From: Fulvia fulva
Lineage: Eukaryota > Ascomycota > Dothideomycetes > Mycosphaerellales > Mycosphaerellaceae
Reading direction: 5' to 3'
Length of the DNA stretch: 64,000 nucleotides
Assembly: GCF_020509005.1 (NCBI RefSeq)
Contig: NC_063017.1
Span: forward strand, 2,790,001 to 2,854,000
Both the position numbers and the translations under genes were made by a program. Under the pieces are notes generated by a model. The model was not told the DNA's origin, did no database searches, and worked only from the letters and a program-made list of their open reading frames with translations. Shown here piece by piece: positions 52,353 to 63,177 of this stretch; the first letter of the stretch is position 1; the number at the start of each line of letters is the position of its first letter.

Positions 52353-54119
52353 TCAGTCGCCAAAGAAGTCGCTTATCACATCTGCCCATCCTCCTCCTCC
52401 TCCCCCGCCATCACCTCCCTCGCCACCCATGCCTGGCGGCGGTCCGTCACTGGGAGGTCCGCCACCACCACCTCCCCAAGGATCATCGTTCTCGCCCCAG
52501 ACATCATCGGCGCCAGGCCTGTTCTCTGAGTGCTCCGGCGATTGGCCTGCTCCGAACGGCTCGTTATTTGTCGGACTTGCGTCGTCACCACCTCTTTGTC
52601 CAGAAGCACCACGCTGCATTGCTTCGTAGCCAGCCATGGTTCCTGCGCCGGCAATCGCCCCTTCGCTGCCCGCACCGGCAGCTCCACCAAGACCACGCCC
52701 GGCGGTACCCGCAGCACCTTCCATAGCTCCCGCTCCTTCAGCTGCACCTCCAGCGGCCCCGGCCCCTGCCCCAGCGGCACCGCCCTCTGCTGCTCCTCCA
52801 CCCATGGGCCAGAAGATCGGCATGAAGCCTCCTCCACCTACGGAAGAGTGTCTAGAGAAGTAGTCGAAGTCGATGCTTACGGCAGTCGCGAGCATCACTG
52901 CCCTCTGGTCCAGTGTCATCGCCGCAGCCTCTCGTTCGTGTCTTGCCACTTCCTGACCGCTGGCATCCTGCAGAGCGGACGTCTGCGCAGCACTGTCCAT
53001 TCTCAGTGCATAGACACCCGTATCAGTGAAGATTTCTCTTGCGAAGCCGACAAAGTTGCGGTTGACGCTACCGATAGTATTCTGATCTTCGCCTTTGAGT
53101 GTGAAGTCCCAAGACAGAAATGGCTCGTTTACATGTGCGAATTGTACCATGCCAGCCTCAATAGCTTGATCAGGTGCCTTTGATTCCGTCAGTGCAATTG
53201 TGTCGGAAGTGGGCTTCTCGCCAGACTCGATGCGTAGGTTCTCGTCTCGGGGAGCTTCGATTGGCCGATAACTGAACAGATCGTATTTTCGGCGTAGGGG
53301 TGCCCATCGCTGTTGAGCTTCACCGATGATGCGCATCTCCTCCAGGTTCAGAGGCGAGACTTGCGACACTGCTCCTTGGTTTACGACCGAGTTAGCGGAC
53401 GTGCCCTGCAGTGCCGTTGAGGTCTCCATATCGGCATATCCGCCTTCTGGCACTGGGTCGTAAATCCTGATACGACTGTTGATGTATGCAAAGGGTCTGT
53501 GTATACGCAGCACTTCTCTTTCTTGTCTGTCGAAGATGTGTGTTGTGAAGCTCCTGTGCGTCTTGAACATCTGTCTGGCGAAAGCACTTCCAAGGCCATG
53601 ATCTTTCTCCGCGATGTAACCCAACGTTTGACCTTGGCCATCCATGATCACGTATCTGTTTGCCTGCTCCATGCCAATGATGATGTTCATCATTTCGATC
53701 TGTCGTTGGATGACCAGACTGCTGTTCCCAAGGATCGAGAGTGCTGGATGGTCCGGCGGGAGGATGGCATTCGGACCGTCTGGGATGTGCACTTCGGTGA
53801 CCAGATCTGAGGTGTCGGCCTCTGCGAGGGCTGTGGCGAGTTGTGCATTACGTCCAGGTTGTTGTGCCTGCTCTGGTTGGGACTCTCCCTCTTGTATAGC
53901 CTTGTCTTGGTTCTCATTCTGCGAATCGTCTTTCTTTGGCTCCCCTGGTCGCGATGCCCAGGGACGATCTTGAGGCGGCGGCTTCTGTAGCCATCTTCGT
54001 TGCGATAGTGGTGCTAGCTCGGGGCGAAGTCTGCTATTGACTCTGCCGGGGACCGCGCCAGTGTGGTGGAGATTCGATACTCCTCTAGGCAGGCGAAGAG
54101 ACCATCGTGCGGTAGCCAT
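52353..54119 (-). CDS. AIM25: Mitochondrial phospholipid scramblase-family protein (Aim25-like)
   Basis: From ATG 54119 the product is 588 aa and begins with an Arg/Ser-rich presequence (MATARWSLRLPRGVSNLHH), fitting mitochondrial import; an upstream in-frame ATG at 54215 would add 32 residues without that character. The scramblase domain starts near residue 120 with LSILGNSSLVIQRQIEMMNI and contains ANRYVIMDGQGQTLGYIAEK, FTTHIFDRQEREVLRIHRPF, FLSWDFTLKGEDQNTIGSVN and FAREIFTDTGVYALRMDS. The C-terminal 150 residues are an Ala/Gly-rich low-complexity tail (GGAAGAGSEGAIAGAGTMAG) ending in VISDFFGD, longer than usual. The family is linked to mitochondrial integrity and lipid movement; scrambling activity itself is not shown. 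It is divergent from SEN2. Confidence 0.88.
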   Translation of the reverse strand: MATARWSLRLPRGVSNLHHTGAVPGRVNSRLRPELAPLSQRRWLQKPPPQDRPWASRPGEPKKDDSQNENQDKAIQEGESQPEQAQQPGRNAQLATALAEADTSDLVTEVHIPDGPNAILPPDHPALSILGNSSLVIQRQIEMMNIIIGMEQANRYVIMDGQGQTLGYIAEKDHGLGSAFARQMFKTHRSFTTHIFDRQEREVLRIHRPFAYINSRIRIYDPVPEGGYADMETSTALQGTSANSVVNQGAVSQVSPLNLEEMRIIGEAQQRWAPLRRKYDLFSYRPIEAPRDENLRIESGEKPTSDTIALTESKAPDQAIEAGMVQFAHVNEPFLSWDFTLKGEDQNTIGSVNRNFVGFAREIFTDTGVYALRMDSAAQTSALQDASGQEVARHEREAAAMTLDQRAVMLATAVSIDFDYFSRHSSVGGGGFMPIFWPMGGGAAEGGAAGAGAGAAGGAAEGAGAMEGAAGTAGRGLGGAAGAGSEGAIAGAGTMAGYEAMQRGASGQRGGDDASPTNNEPFGAGQSPEHSENRPGADDVWGENDDPWGGGGGGPPSDGPPPGMGGEGGDGGGGGGGWADVISDFFGD

Positions 54120-54215
54120 CGTCGAAGCTCGCGAAGATACACAAGATGATGCTTGAACGTGAAAGTGAAGGCGGACATCACTCCTATGGTCCCACGGTCC
54201 CTCGAAATACTTCAT

Positions 54216-54610
54216 ATGCAGGGATCATCACAAGCTTTCGGCCCGATCTCCGTTCTTCTGACCCAGAAGTAACCTTAACTGTCTTGACTAAACATTAGCA
54301 TACCTAGTATTACTCACTTCAGCACATGCATAGACACATTGACGGAGCTCATAGTTATCTGCTACCGCCACACCCCAGAATCTCGATCAACGCCATATCT
54401 CACTTGCAGCACGCGACTCAAAGTCCTTAACAGAGACTCTTCGAAAATTCAGCTTGGTCGATCCATTGGACTAATTTCTCACGACCAGCCATATCTTGTA
54501 ACTCTGGACACAGCGCTCTAACCGTGGCGATACTGACCTGGAAGGCGTCGCATCAGAAGGCCGTTCGTTGCAGAGAGTGGCAAGTGGCGAGCTGGAAATA
54601 TAGATTCACA
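54216..54610. promoter_or_regulatory. Divergent promoter region, scramblase and SEN2
   Basis: About 395 bp from the upstream scramblase ATG to the SEN2 ATG. No other gene fits. No specific element is recognised. Confidence 0.45.
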
Positions 54611-55984
54611 ATGTCGTGGCTATACTGTTTAGCCACGACCGGCAGGATGGACTATGTGACTGTTCCTGATGAGCCCAGTGCCAACGGCGAGCCTGCTGAA
54701 GCTGTCAAGACGGTGTCAACCGAGGCCAGCACAAACGGACAAGCAACCACACCATCACCTCAGAAACCACGAAAACGGAAACCAAACTATAACTTGATCC
54801 ACAAGAAGCCTTTGCCCCTCGAAGCGTATCCATTACCAGCTTTCCATCCGACAAATCCAATCTCACTACTACGGTTGGCATACACATATCTATTTCACCT
54901 GGTCTCGCCACCATCATCCCATCCAGCAGAGCTATACATCGGCTACTTCTCACCAGAGAGTAGGTCCGTTCACGTCACAGATCCAAAACATGCCAGAGCA
55001 CTATGGGAAATGGGCTTCTTCGGCAAGGGTACACTCAGCAGAAGTGAACCGAGCTGGCTAGATCGAGAGAAAGCACAGCGGAAAGCGGATCGAACTGGAG
55101 GCGGGACAGCGGAAGAGGCCACCAACAAACGCAGAGCTGAACGTAAAATGTTCAAGCTCGAGCGTGCGAGAATAGAGGCCGAACGTATTGAGAAGCAAAA
55201 GCTGGTTGAAGAGGGGAAATTAGACCCCTCTGTGCTCGAGAATCTGGAGACAGATGCTGCAATTGCGAAGAGGATCCTTGAGGAGCACAATAGTGCACAA
55301 ACAGAAGCGAACATGAAAGATCTGGATCGAGCGGAGCCCATCGGAACGAACGATGATTTGCATCAGGATCTGGATAGTATTGAGGACCAGGAACACTTAC
55401 AGCTGACCCTGGAGGAAGCCTTCTTCCTCTCGTATGGCCTTGGTGTACTTTCGATCTGCTATCATCATCCGACCGCTGGACCACACGAACCGTTCACCAA
55501 TCACAATCTCCTCACACGATTCTCTCACCACAGTATCTTTCCACCACAATCAGCCTCTTCAATCGTGCCACCAGACAACCAATTCCTCCTCAACTACGTC
55601 GTGTACCACCATTTTCGATCCTTGGGCTGGGTTGTCCGGCCAGGCGTCAAATTTGCGGTTGACTACCTCCTCTACTTCCGTGGCCCAGTCTTCTCTCATG
55701 CAGAATTCGCCGTGATCATTGTGCCTTCGTACACGGACCCCTACTGGAAAACCAAGCAAGGTGTAAAGGAGAGACGAGTCAAGCAGACCAACGACTGGTG
55801 GTGGATGCACTGTATTAACCGAGTCCAGAGTCAAGTGCTGAAGACACTTGTACTTTGCTATGTTGAGATTCCTGCACCATCAGCTATCAACGGAACGGAG
55901 GATGACGTTGGTGCTTTACTGAAGACCTTCAAGGTCCGGGAATTCGTGGTCAAGAGATGGGTGGCGAACCGACAGAGAGATTGA
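54611..55984 (+). CDS. SEN2: tRNA-splicing endonuclease catalytic subunit Sen2
   Basis: Sen2 cleaves the 5' splice site of intron-containing pre-tRNAs within the Sen2-Sen34-Sen15-Sen54 complex. A single exon from ATG 54611 gives 457 aa (ATG 54647, MDYVTVPDE, is an equally possible start). The N-terminal half has RKRKPNYNLIHKKPLPLEAY and ARALWEMGFFGKGTLSRSEP, a Sen2 signature, then a charged coiled-coil insert (KLERARIEAERIEKQKLVEE). The nuclease domain holds the triad: Tyr355 in VKFAVDYLLYFRGP, His363 in VFSHAEFAVI (eight residues later, as in yeast Y289/H297) and Lys411 in QVLKTLVLCYVEIP. The segment between His and Lys is longer than in yeast. It is intact. Confidence 0.94.
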   Translation: MSWLYCLATTGRMDYVTVPDEPSANGEPAEAVKTVSTEASTNGQATTPSPQKPRKRKPNYNLIHKKPLPLEAYPLPAFHPTNPISLLRLAYTYLFHLVSPPSSHPAELYIGYFSPESRSVHVTDPKHARALWEMGFFGKGTLSRSEPSWLDREKAQRKADRTGGGTAEEATNKRRAERKMFKLERARIEAERIEKQKLVEEGKLDPSVLENLETDAAIAKRILEEHNSAQTEANMKDLDRAEPIGTNDDLHQDLDSIEDQEHLQLTLEEAFFLSYGLGVLSICYHHPTAGPHEPFTNHNLLTRFSHHSIFPPQSASSIVPPDNQFLLNYVVYHHFRSLGWVVRPGVKFAVDYLLYFRGPVFSHAEFAVIIVPSYTDPYWKTKQGVKERRVKQTNDWWWMHCINRVQSQVLKTLVLCYVEIPAPSAINGTEDDVGALLKTFKVREFVVKRWVANRQRD

Positions 55985-56350
55985 TCCAATGGCCAAGAAC
56001 GAAATCAAGTGCATGAGTAAGCACGCGCTCCTTGAAGCGGCTGATAGAGAGTTGCCTCTGGCACCAGCGCAAAGGATACTGCCCACAGTGATGAATGGTC
56101 ACGTGCAGTCATTCCCGCAGGAACAGTGCCGAGCCTTGGTGATCGACACCACGCGTCAAGTCAGCCGTAGCCCTAGCATGAAGAGGATGCTGCAGCAGAC
56201 TTAAAGCAGTACCACCTCAGACTCTGTGACACTGGTTCAATCCGAACGTGTACGCTCGTGCAACAAGTCGCGCGCAGACGTTTTCTGCTGCGAGTATAAA
56301 AGACTTACGGCTCGCGATAAACTTTTAAACATCAGCCAACACTCGTGACG
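55985..56350. other. Intergenic between SEN2 and P450
   Basis: No gene seen. A GGTTCAATCC string at about 56232 is not part of a tRNA fold. Confidence 0.45.
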
Positions 56351-57995
56351 ATGCACAACCCGCTGAACGATATGCCGCCTTCGTTCTATGCTGTGATTGT
56401 CCTCGCCATTGGAGCCATCGTCGTAAGATGCGTTGAAAGGCAGTCGACCCAGATTTTGTGCGAACTGACATTGAGCGTAGTGGAAGACTTGCAAGGCTTT
56501 GACCAACCCGCTTGCCCATCTTCCAGGACCTGCAATCTCGAAATGGACTAACCGTCGCTTTCAACTTGCTGTCATGACTGGAGAGAGGACAAGGTACGAG
56601 CATGCACTGCATGAACGCTATGGTGAGTATCAGTAGAACCTGGAGTAAGCACGCAACTCACCAGGGAAAGGGCCTGTCGTACGTATCTCGCCTTACGAAG
56701 TGTCACTCGCTTCCAGCTCTGCGGCGAAGATGATCTACCAGATCGGCAGTCCGTTCCTCAAGACACCGTGGTACAACATCGCCGTCGGTGATGAATCTGG
56801 CCTCTTCACCCTATTAGATTCCAAGGCCTATGCGCGGCATCGAAGGTTGTTGGCGCACAACTACTCAGAAAATTGGATCAAGAACATGGAGCCATACATT
56901 GCCGCCAAGACTCGAACCGCAGTATCGAAAATGGCCGCAACAGTCGATCGAAAAGGCTACGTCAATGTCAACGAGTGGTTCTGGTTCATGTCAACCGATG
57001 TGATATCGGAAGCAGCGTTTGGCGAGAGCTTTGATCTGCTAAAGATCGGGGGGAAGAACAAGTACATCCATGATCTGGAGATAGACGGCTTGCGTAGCAT
57101 CCTTCGGGCGGAATTCCCTTTTCTTGGAAAGATTGCTGCGTACATGCTGTTGGGAAATTCTGAAGATGTCGAGCAAGGCAAGATGCGGATGCAGAGCTAT
57201 ACTGAAGGTCGGCTGGCAGCGTACTGGAAAGCCTATGAAGCGGATCCGGAGAACGTCAAGCCGACACTTTTGACCAAGGCATATGCAGCCCTTCAGGATG
57301 GTTCGATTTCGCATCGCAGTATGGAAGCAGATGCGCGGACGAAGTGAGTGTACTGATAGCGGATCAGCTTTGGAGTTTGTGGCTGACCATCTCACAGCAT
57401 CGTTGCCGGAACAGATACGACCGCTTCAACCGCCACCTTCGCAGTCTGGTACTTGTCCAAGCATCCTGAGATAGAGCAAGCCTTGATTGGCGAAGTATCC
57501 GCTCTCCCAGAAACCTTCGACGACGAACAACTCAGAACATTACCCTTGCTAGACAAAGTCATCAAAGAGACCCTTCGAATCCGCCCATCAGTCGGACAAG
57601 GCCTCCCTCGCGCCGTGCCAGCCGGCGGCGCCACGATCGAAGGCCACTACATCCCGGAAGGAACCACAGTCGCCATCCCAGCATACACGATGCACCGACT
57701 CAGATCTGTGTGGCACGATCCGGAGAAGTTCGATCCATCGCGGTGGGATCATGTGACCAAAGACATGAAGGATAGTTTTGTGCCGTTTGGAGGAGGGAGT
57801 AGAGTGTGTATTGGCCAGCACTTTTCACAGCTTGAGTTGCGACATGCCCTGGCCAACTTTTATCGAACGTTCAATTCGGGTATGGTGGCGCCGAAGGCGG
57901 AGGGGTTCGGTGAGGATGATATGACGCCGATGTCGTTTTTTGTGACGGCGCTGAAGGGGAAGAGGTGTCTGTTGCAGAGAAGGGCGAAGCAGTGA
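56351..57995 (+). CDS. Cytochrome P450 monooxygenase
   Basis: Exons are 56351-56422, 56481-56622, 56665-57343 and 57398-57995; introns of 58, 42 and 54 bp. The product is 496 aa. An N-terminal span (SFYAVIVLAIGAIVV) anchors it in the ER, followed by the hinge HLPGPAISKWTNRRF and YGKGPVVRISPYEVSL across intron 2. The oxygen-binding I-helix AGTDTT is at 301-306, the ExxR pair Glu355/Arg358 in IKETLR, and the haem loop FVPFGGGSRVCIG has Cys435 as axial ligand. Architecture fits fungal microsomal P450s of the pisatin-demethylase/benzoate-hydroxylase kind. Substrate is unknown and no biosynthetic core gene (PKS, NRPS, terpene synthase) lies nearby. The 42-bp intron (56623-56664) is the shortest supported in the window. 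The coding sequence is intact. Confidence 0.93.
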
Positions 57996-58313
57996 TGGAG
58001 CGAGGGCTGGTGACAAGGTTGAATGCCGCCGGGCGCTTCGACTTACTGTTGAAGCAAAGGCCTTTGCTGGACAGCAGCAAGGCCGTACCAATGCAGTCGA
58101 GCTTGCAGCGCGTCGCCGTGGTGTTCTCCATGGCCATGCGGCCGTTGGACAGCATTTTATGAGTCGAGACCCAAGCTGGCAACGTCCTTTCTCACCAGCC
58201 ATTGGAGCAAGAACGACACGCGAAAACAATACGCTATTTCGTGCTTAGTCATGATAGACTACCTGTTTCGACGCGTTCCTTGTCCAAATCGTTTTCTCCT
58301 CTTCATCAACCAG
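57996..58313. other. Convergent 3' intergenic region, no gene seen
   Basis: About 320 bp between the P450 stop and the truncated end of the amino acid transporter remnant. The missing part of that transporter is not found here. Confidence 0.45.
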
Positions 58314-58787
58314 TCATCGAATTAGCAGAAAGATGACCTGCGCTGCACCAAAGATTTCCCTTCCAACAGCTCCGAACCAGATCTCGCCCACGTCGGCCAT
58401 GTTGTGGACGTGAGGATACACCTTCTTGAACTGCTACATCACGTAGCCCGTATATGTCGCCATGACACCAAGCGCAACGATCAAGATGATTCCAGGAACC
58501 AGTCCGATTCCTGCCAGCACCGATGGCAACGACGGAATACCCAAGGAGATCGTTCCTGCGATCATGACTATCGACGCTTGCCACCATGACAACGTCCGGT
58601 ACTTGACTGCAGAATCCGACTCGTCGCCGAACGGATCACCAGAGTCGTATTTGCTGCTCCTGCGATGCTCGTCGTATTGTGGTAACGGGTCGCCATCATT
58701 CGCCTTTTCTGGATCCTTGGCTATGCTGTTTTCCCTATCGAATGAGGACTTGTCGCCGTGGGCTGGTTCCGTGTCATCGTACGACAT
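58314..58787 (-). pseudogene. AAAP-family amino acid transporter, N-terminal remnant with nonsense codon
   Basis: ATG 58787 starts MSYDDTEPAHGDKSSFDREN, a charged cytosolic head, then SDSAVKYRTLSWWQASIVMI and AGTISLGIPSLPSVLAGIG, the first spans of fungal neutral amino acid permeases of the mtr type. TAG at 58434-58436 follows ATYTGYVM; in the same frame QFKKVYPHVHNMADVGEIWF continues the family sequence. The codon at the stop is probably a former Trp or similar. The similarity ends about 40 codons later with IFGAAQVIFLLIR and a TGA at 58314-58316, where about 300 further residues and eight or so spans should follow. It is both interrupted and truncated, hence non-functional. Confidence 0.85.
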
Positions 58788-59669
58788 ATCGTCGAAATTG
58801 CAGAAGAATATCTCGAAGGGTGCTATCGAAGTCTACTGTCGGGATTTCTATCGCAGGTAGTACAACTGGGAATCAAGCATAACAAGCATACCTGACCGAC
58901 TCCGCTTCAGCGCGTATGTGGCTTAAGGTGCGACTTAGTACAATTGCGTAAAGATTCAGGTACGCGGTGATTCTCGTTCGCTGCAATGCAATGCATGGCT
59001 CGTGTGCTCAACTCGTGGTGGCTTCTGAGCCAAAGACCAACAGTTGTGACGTCGACATGCTGTTGCGCATCGCAGTTCTGGGAGCGGATCTTCATAACGA
59101 TTATCTGATTGAGCATCGTCAACTCTTGCCGCTTAGACGAGAGCTTGCATTTTTGAACATCAGATATTAGGGGTTCTTAAATTGCGTGTACGAATGATGG
59201 GAGACTCTGATGCGACCATCGACCACATCATGTTTGGAAATCCGGCCGACTCGAAGCACGAGCTGGAGTCAGCACCACCAAGCCTTACGCCGATGACAAT
59301 ACCTGCGACACATGGGTGTTGATGCGAACCATAACAAGTCACGCACCCATCTCGTTCAAACCACGCTTTCGTAGCTGAGAAATACTCACGACGATGGTTA
59401 GCATGTCCAGGAGTAGGACCTCGCTTCCGAACGACAGTCGAGATCTGTATGCCGGCTGCATCTGGCTCGAACGAAGCCATGGCGGTTGCAAACGGAATTG
59501 ACTATCGTCATGGGGTGCGAAGGACGCAAAGAACAAAAGTAGCAGGTGCGACAGTGAACATGACTACACGTTTGCTACGTTGGCAGGATGAACCAACTTG
59601 CTTTGGACGTTCGAGAACTTTGTCGTTGGAACACCTTTCGCGAGCCAACAGCTTCGATCAAGTGACAGC
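58788..59669. other. Divergent intergenic region, no gene seen
   Basis: About 880 bp between the transporter remnant and the ThDP enzyme start. Short frames without ATG or family features; no RNA gene recognised. Confidence 0.4.
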
Positions 59670-61542
59670 ATGACGACCGCAGGACATCAATACACAGTCG
59701 CAGCCCTCTTCCTGCAGGTTCTTGCAGAATCTGGCGTGGATTACCTCTTCACGGTACTGGGGTCCGACCATGCGAGCATCATCGAAGCATATCAACAACG
59801 ACAACATGAAGGGAAGGCGTGGCCCAAGATGCTACACTTCCAGCACGAGGTAGGTGAATCTCTCAACTGCCGCTCAAAATTACCACTAACGGGACCAGTT
59901 CGTCGCCATATCAGCCGCAGACGGCTACGCCAGAACAACCGGCAAACCACAATGCGTGATTGTGCATGTTGATGTCGGCACAGCAGCACTAGGCCAAGGT
60001 CTACATAACGCATCCAGTGGCAGAGCGCCAATGCTGATCTTCGCTGGTCTTGCGCCTTTTACTCTAGGTGGAGAGCTCCCAGCCTCGAGGTCGGAGCATG
60101 TGCAGTGGTACCAGGATGTGCCTAACCAGGCTTCGATCGTGGCGCCGTATGCCCGGTATGTGAATGAGATCAAGACGGAGGAACATGTCAGGCTTATGGT
60201 GAAGCGAGCGCTTTGCATGGCTTCCACTGGATCGCCAGGACCTGCGTATTTGACTGCAGCGAGAGAGGTTCTAGCGGCACCCGCTAGGGATGACCTCCTG
60301 CAGTCAGGAGCTATGACTGCTCAGGTGCCAACATGTAAACTCACAGGTCTCCCTCAAGATGCAGTCCGCACAATCGGCGAAGCGCTACTCCTCGCAGAGA
60401 GACCGTTAGTCATCACAGGCTACCTAGGCCGCAACCACGCTGCCGTCCGCCATCTCGTGCGTCTCGCCGATCTTGTTGGAGGCCTGCAAGTCATCGACTC
60501 GGAGCTTCGAGAGATGCTCTTCCCAGCACGACACTCAGCATGGACTAGCAGGACCCACGGAAGTGCTGCTGCCATTTCCGAGGCCGATGTCATACTAGTG
60601 CTGGACTGTGATGTGCCATGGATCCCAGTGAAGGCTAAGCCTTCGACGACAGCACGCATTTTCCACATTGACATCGATCCGCGGAAGGAGAAGATGCAGC
60701 TATTCGATATATCAGCGGAAGCTACATTCCAGGCAGAGTGCGAAGTGGCGTTGCAGCAGCTCTACGAATGGATTCGAGGCCATGATTCTTGGCACGAGCG
60801 GTCTTTCCTGCTGAACCACCGGAGGCAGAACTTGGTCGAGAAGCACGCAGAAGGGATTCGAGCTCTCAATGCTCGAGCAGCTCCACGTGGCGATGGAACA
60901 ATATCAATCGACCACCTCTCCGCTTGTCTACGCCGGATCTTACCAGAGAGTACCACATACGTCCACGACGCTGTCACCAATACCATCCCACTATGTGAGC
61001 AGCTCCGCCTCGACAGACCCGGCAGTGGTCTCAGTAAAGGAGGCAGCGGGCTTGGCTGGGCTGGCGGAGCTGCGATCGGCGTCAAGCTTGCTCTTGATAA
61101 GTACGATATCAATGACAGGCCACATCTCAAGGAGCGAGGAACCGAGTGTGATGAGGAGTCGTCGAGCAGCCTCGTATGCTGCGTTACTGGAGATGGCGCA
61201 TTAATGTTTGGTACCCCTGTGTCGACCTTCTGGGCGCAGCATCGACTTGGCACTCCATTCTTGACCATTGTGCTCAACAATGGTGGGTGGAAAGCGACAA
61301 GATCTTGCGTTGACGATGTGCACCCAGATGGAATTGCGGCGAAGACGAGGGATGCAGACTGGGGCATCGATCTTAGTCATGATCAATCTGACCATGTTGG
61401 CGTGGCCATCGCAGCTTCAAATCACACTCTGTGGGGTAAGAAAGTCACCAGATCGATAGAGCTGGAAGAGGCACTCCTCGAGGCGCGACGCATCGTGCTC
61501 GAAGAGAAGCGTGGCGCGATGCTGGAAGTCGTCATTTCTTGA
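59670..61542 (+). CDS. Thiamine-diphosphate-dependent enzyme (acetolactate synthase/decarboxylase superfamily)
   Basis: Exons are 59670-59849 and 59899-61542; a 49-bp intron (donor GTAGGT, branch CACTAAC) joins FQHE to FVAISAADGYAR. The product is 607 aa. The N-terminal Pyr domain carries the cofactor-activating Glu60 (HFQHEF) and the ARTTGKPQCVIVHVDVGTAA segment. The central domain has RPLVITGYLGRN and DVILVLDCDVPWIP. The C-terminal PP domain has the ThDP/Mg motif GDG at 491-493 through NN at 520-521 (LNNGGWKATR). It differs from the mitochondrial biosynthetic ALS (Ilv2): no presequence, and fungal-only features such as VDDVHPDGIAAKTRDADWGI. It may be a catabolic carboligase, oxalyl-CoA-type or benzaldehyde-lyase-like enzyme; substrate unknown. 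The gene is intact. Confidence 0.85.
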
Positions 61543-61642
61543 TCTCGCTATCAGGGTATCATGAATAGCTGCAGTCAATCATCATCAGTCCCAATGCGGA
61601 ATCGCCAATTGTCATATCTCATAACCTCATATCCCATAAGAC

Positions 61643-62224
61643 TCATGTCAGCGCCACAGTCGTGCCGCTAATTCTGATGGTCGCAGTATACAACGACCTT
61701 CCTCCACCGTTGTTGGCATGCAACACAATCCTCTCGCCGCCTCTTATGATGTCTGCACCTCCAGGCCCACGGAGGCCGCCAGTGCCAGTCTCTACTAACG
61801 GCGACGCAGTTCGAGTGTAGGGTCCAGTGATGGAGCTTGCAGTAGCATAGTCTACATTGTAATGCTCTGTCGTGAAGCAGCCAGAGCTGAAGAATAGGAA
61901 GTAGGTCGAGCCTGACTTGACCAGCGCCGGAGCTTCGAGGATACCGTCGTCGGAAAGCCCTTGGTGGATCTGGACGCGAATGCCGCTGGCGATTGTACGG
62001 GTTGCGAATGCGTACCATTTGTTGTTGACGTTCAAAATGGTAGGGTCTATGATGGTAAGTTCGGGTGCTCCCCAAGGGGCTCAATCTTGCTGACCTGGAA
62101 AGTTCTTGCCCTGTATCTCTATGCTTCTTCGTGCTGCTGCGAAGCTTGGGTTCACCGCTGGAGCGCTTGATACTTGCTGCAAACATAGTCCACGTAAAGG
62201 CAACAAGAGGCAAATGGTAAGCAT
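61643..62224 (-). pseudogene. GH43-family secreted glycosidase with catalytic middle deleted
   Basis: Exons in coding order: 62224-62095 and 62046-61643, with a 48-bp intron (62047-62094). The frame is open for 177 aa. A signal peptide (MLTICLLLPLRGLCLQQVSSA) leads to KNFPDPTILNVNNKWYAFAT, where Asp44 is the catalytic base position of GH43 arabinan/xylan hydrolases. After TRTIASGIRVQIHQG the sequence runs directly into LSDDGILEAPALVKSGSTYF, with Glu81 the catalytic acid, then FFSSGCFTTEHYNVDYATAS and SSITGPYTRT. In intact relatives (about 300-330 aa) some 120-140 residues, including the pKa-modulating Asp and two propeller blades, lie between these parts. The deletion keeps frame, so a short secreted protein could be made, but not a folded five-blade propeller. 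It is most likely a pseudogene. Confidence 0.82.
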
Positions 62225-63177
62225 CTTGGGCGAACTCCCGAAGCTCTGGCAGTGTGCTATCCCCACTGCGTGCAAGAAGCCGACAAGCGTGAAGAGGAAT
62301 GCAGGCGCGGACTGACCGCGTTCCAGGACCTGGCAAGTCCATCATGTACTCCAGCACGCTTCTCCTCACGACTAGCCCGGTCTTCAGATCTGCATCGTTG
62401 CAGTGTCAAGGCCCGCTTTTGCGTGATGGTCTGGTGGTTGAAGGTCGGGCCACATCTGGTAGGTCATGATGGCCAGAGCACGTCAGTGTAAACATGCCAA
62501 CCACAGGAGCCGACGGTCAAGCTGCTACTGAGCAACGACACCGCTTGCGACCCGAGATCGACGACATGCTGCGGAGTAGGGTGCAGGTCCTTGGGCTTGC
62601 TGCAGGTTCCTAGCATGGTAATGCGTTGATGATGATGAAGGACAGTCGGTGGTGTAGCGGAGGACAACATGTATGTAGCCTGTAGCGCTTGGCTTTGGCC
62701 GAGGTCGATGACTCGATGAGAGGAGATGGGACTTCTGATCCTTGACGACGCTGCTCGGCATCTCTCGTATCTTAGAACTACCTCGTAAGCGCACAAATCA
62801 GCCTCGAGTGCGACTCGGCAGAACGCCACAGACTTCGCCCCTCGCACCTCTTTGACCACGGTCGACGATAGGTCACGAGCTCGCTCCCGCTCTCCACGTG
62901 CGCCACTGCAAGGTGTGCGCGTTGGCCATGCCATGCCATGCCCATGGACTTTGCTATCCTTCCTTCTGCGCCAGCGACATGTATGCATCCGACCTCCCGT
63001 CACCTCACCGCTGACATAGCGTCTTCACTGCTACCGCCGATCCTTCCTCCTCGTCCGACGCGGAGAATGGGAACACCTCACCCAGCGCTGCTTTGACTTC
63101 GCGTACCTGATGCGAGCTCGACCCGACAACGGCATTGCTGGCCTGCCTCCACCTCGAACCCTTGACTCGTACACACG
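62225..63177. other. Intergenic, no gene seen
   Basis: About 950 bp between divergent genes. A 179-codon minus-strand frame (62464-63003) and several shorter ones have no family features and poor starts. Promoters of the GH43 remnant and the membrane protein must lie here. Confidence 0.4.
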
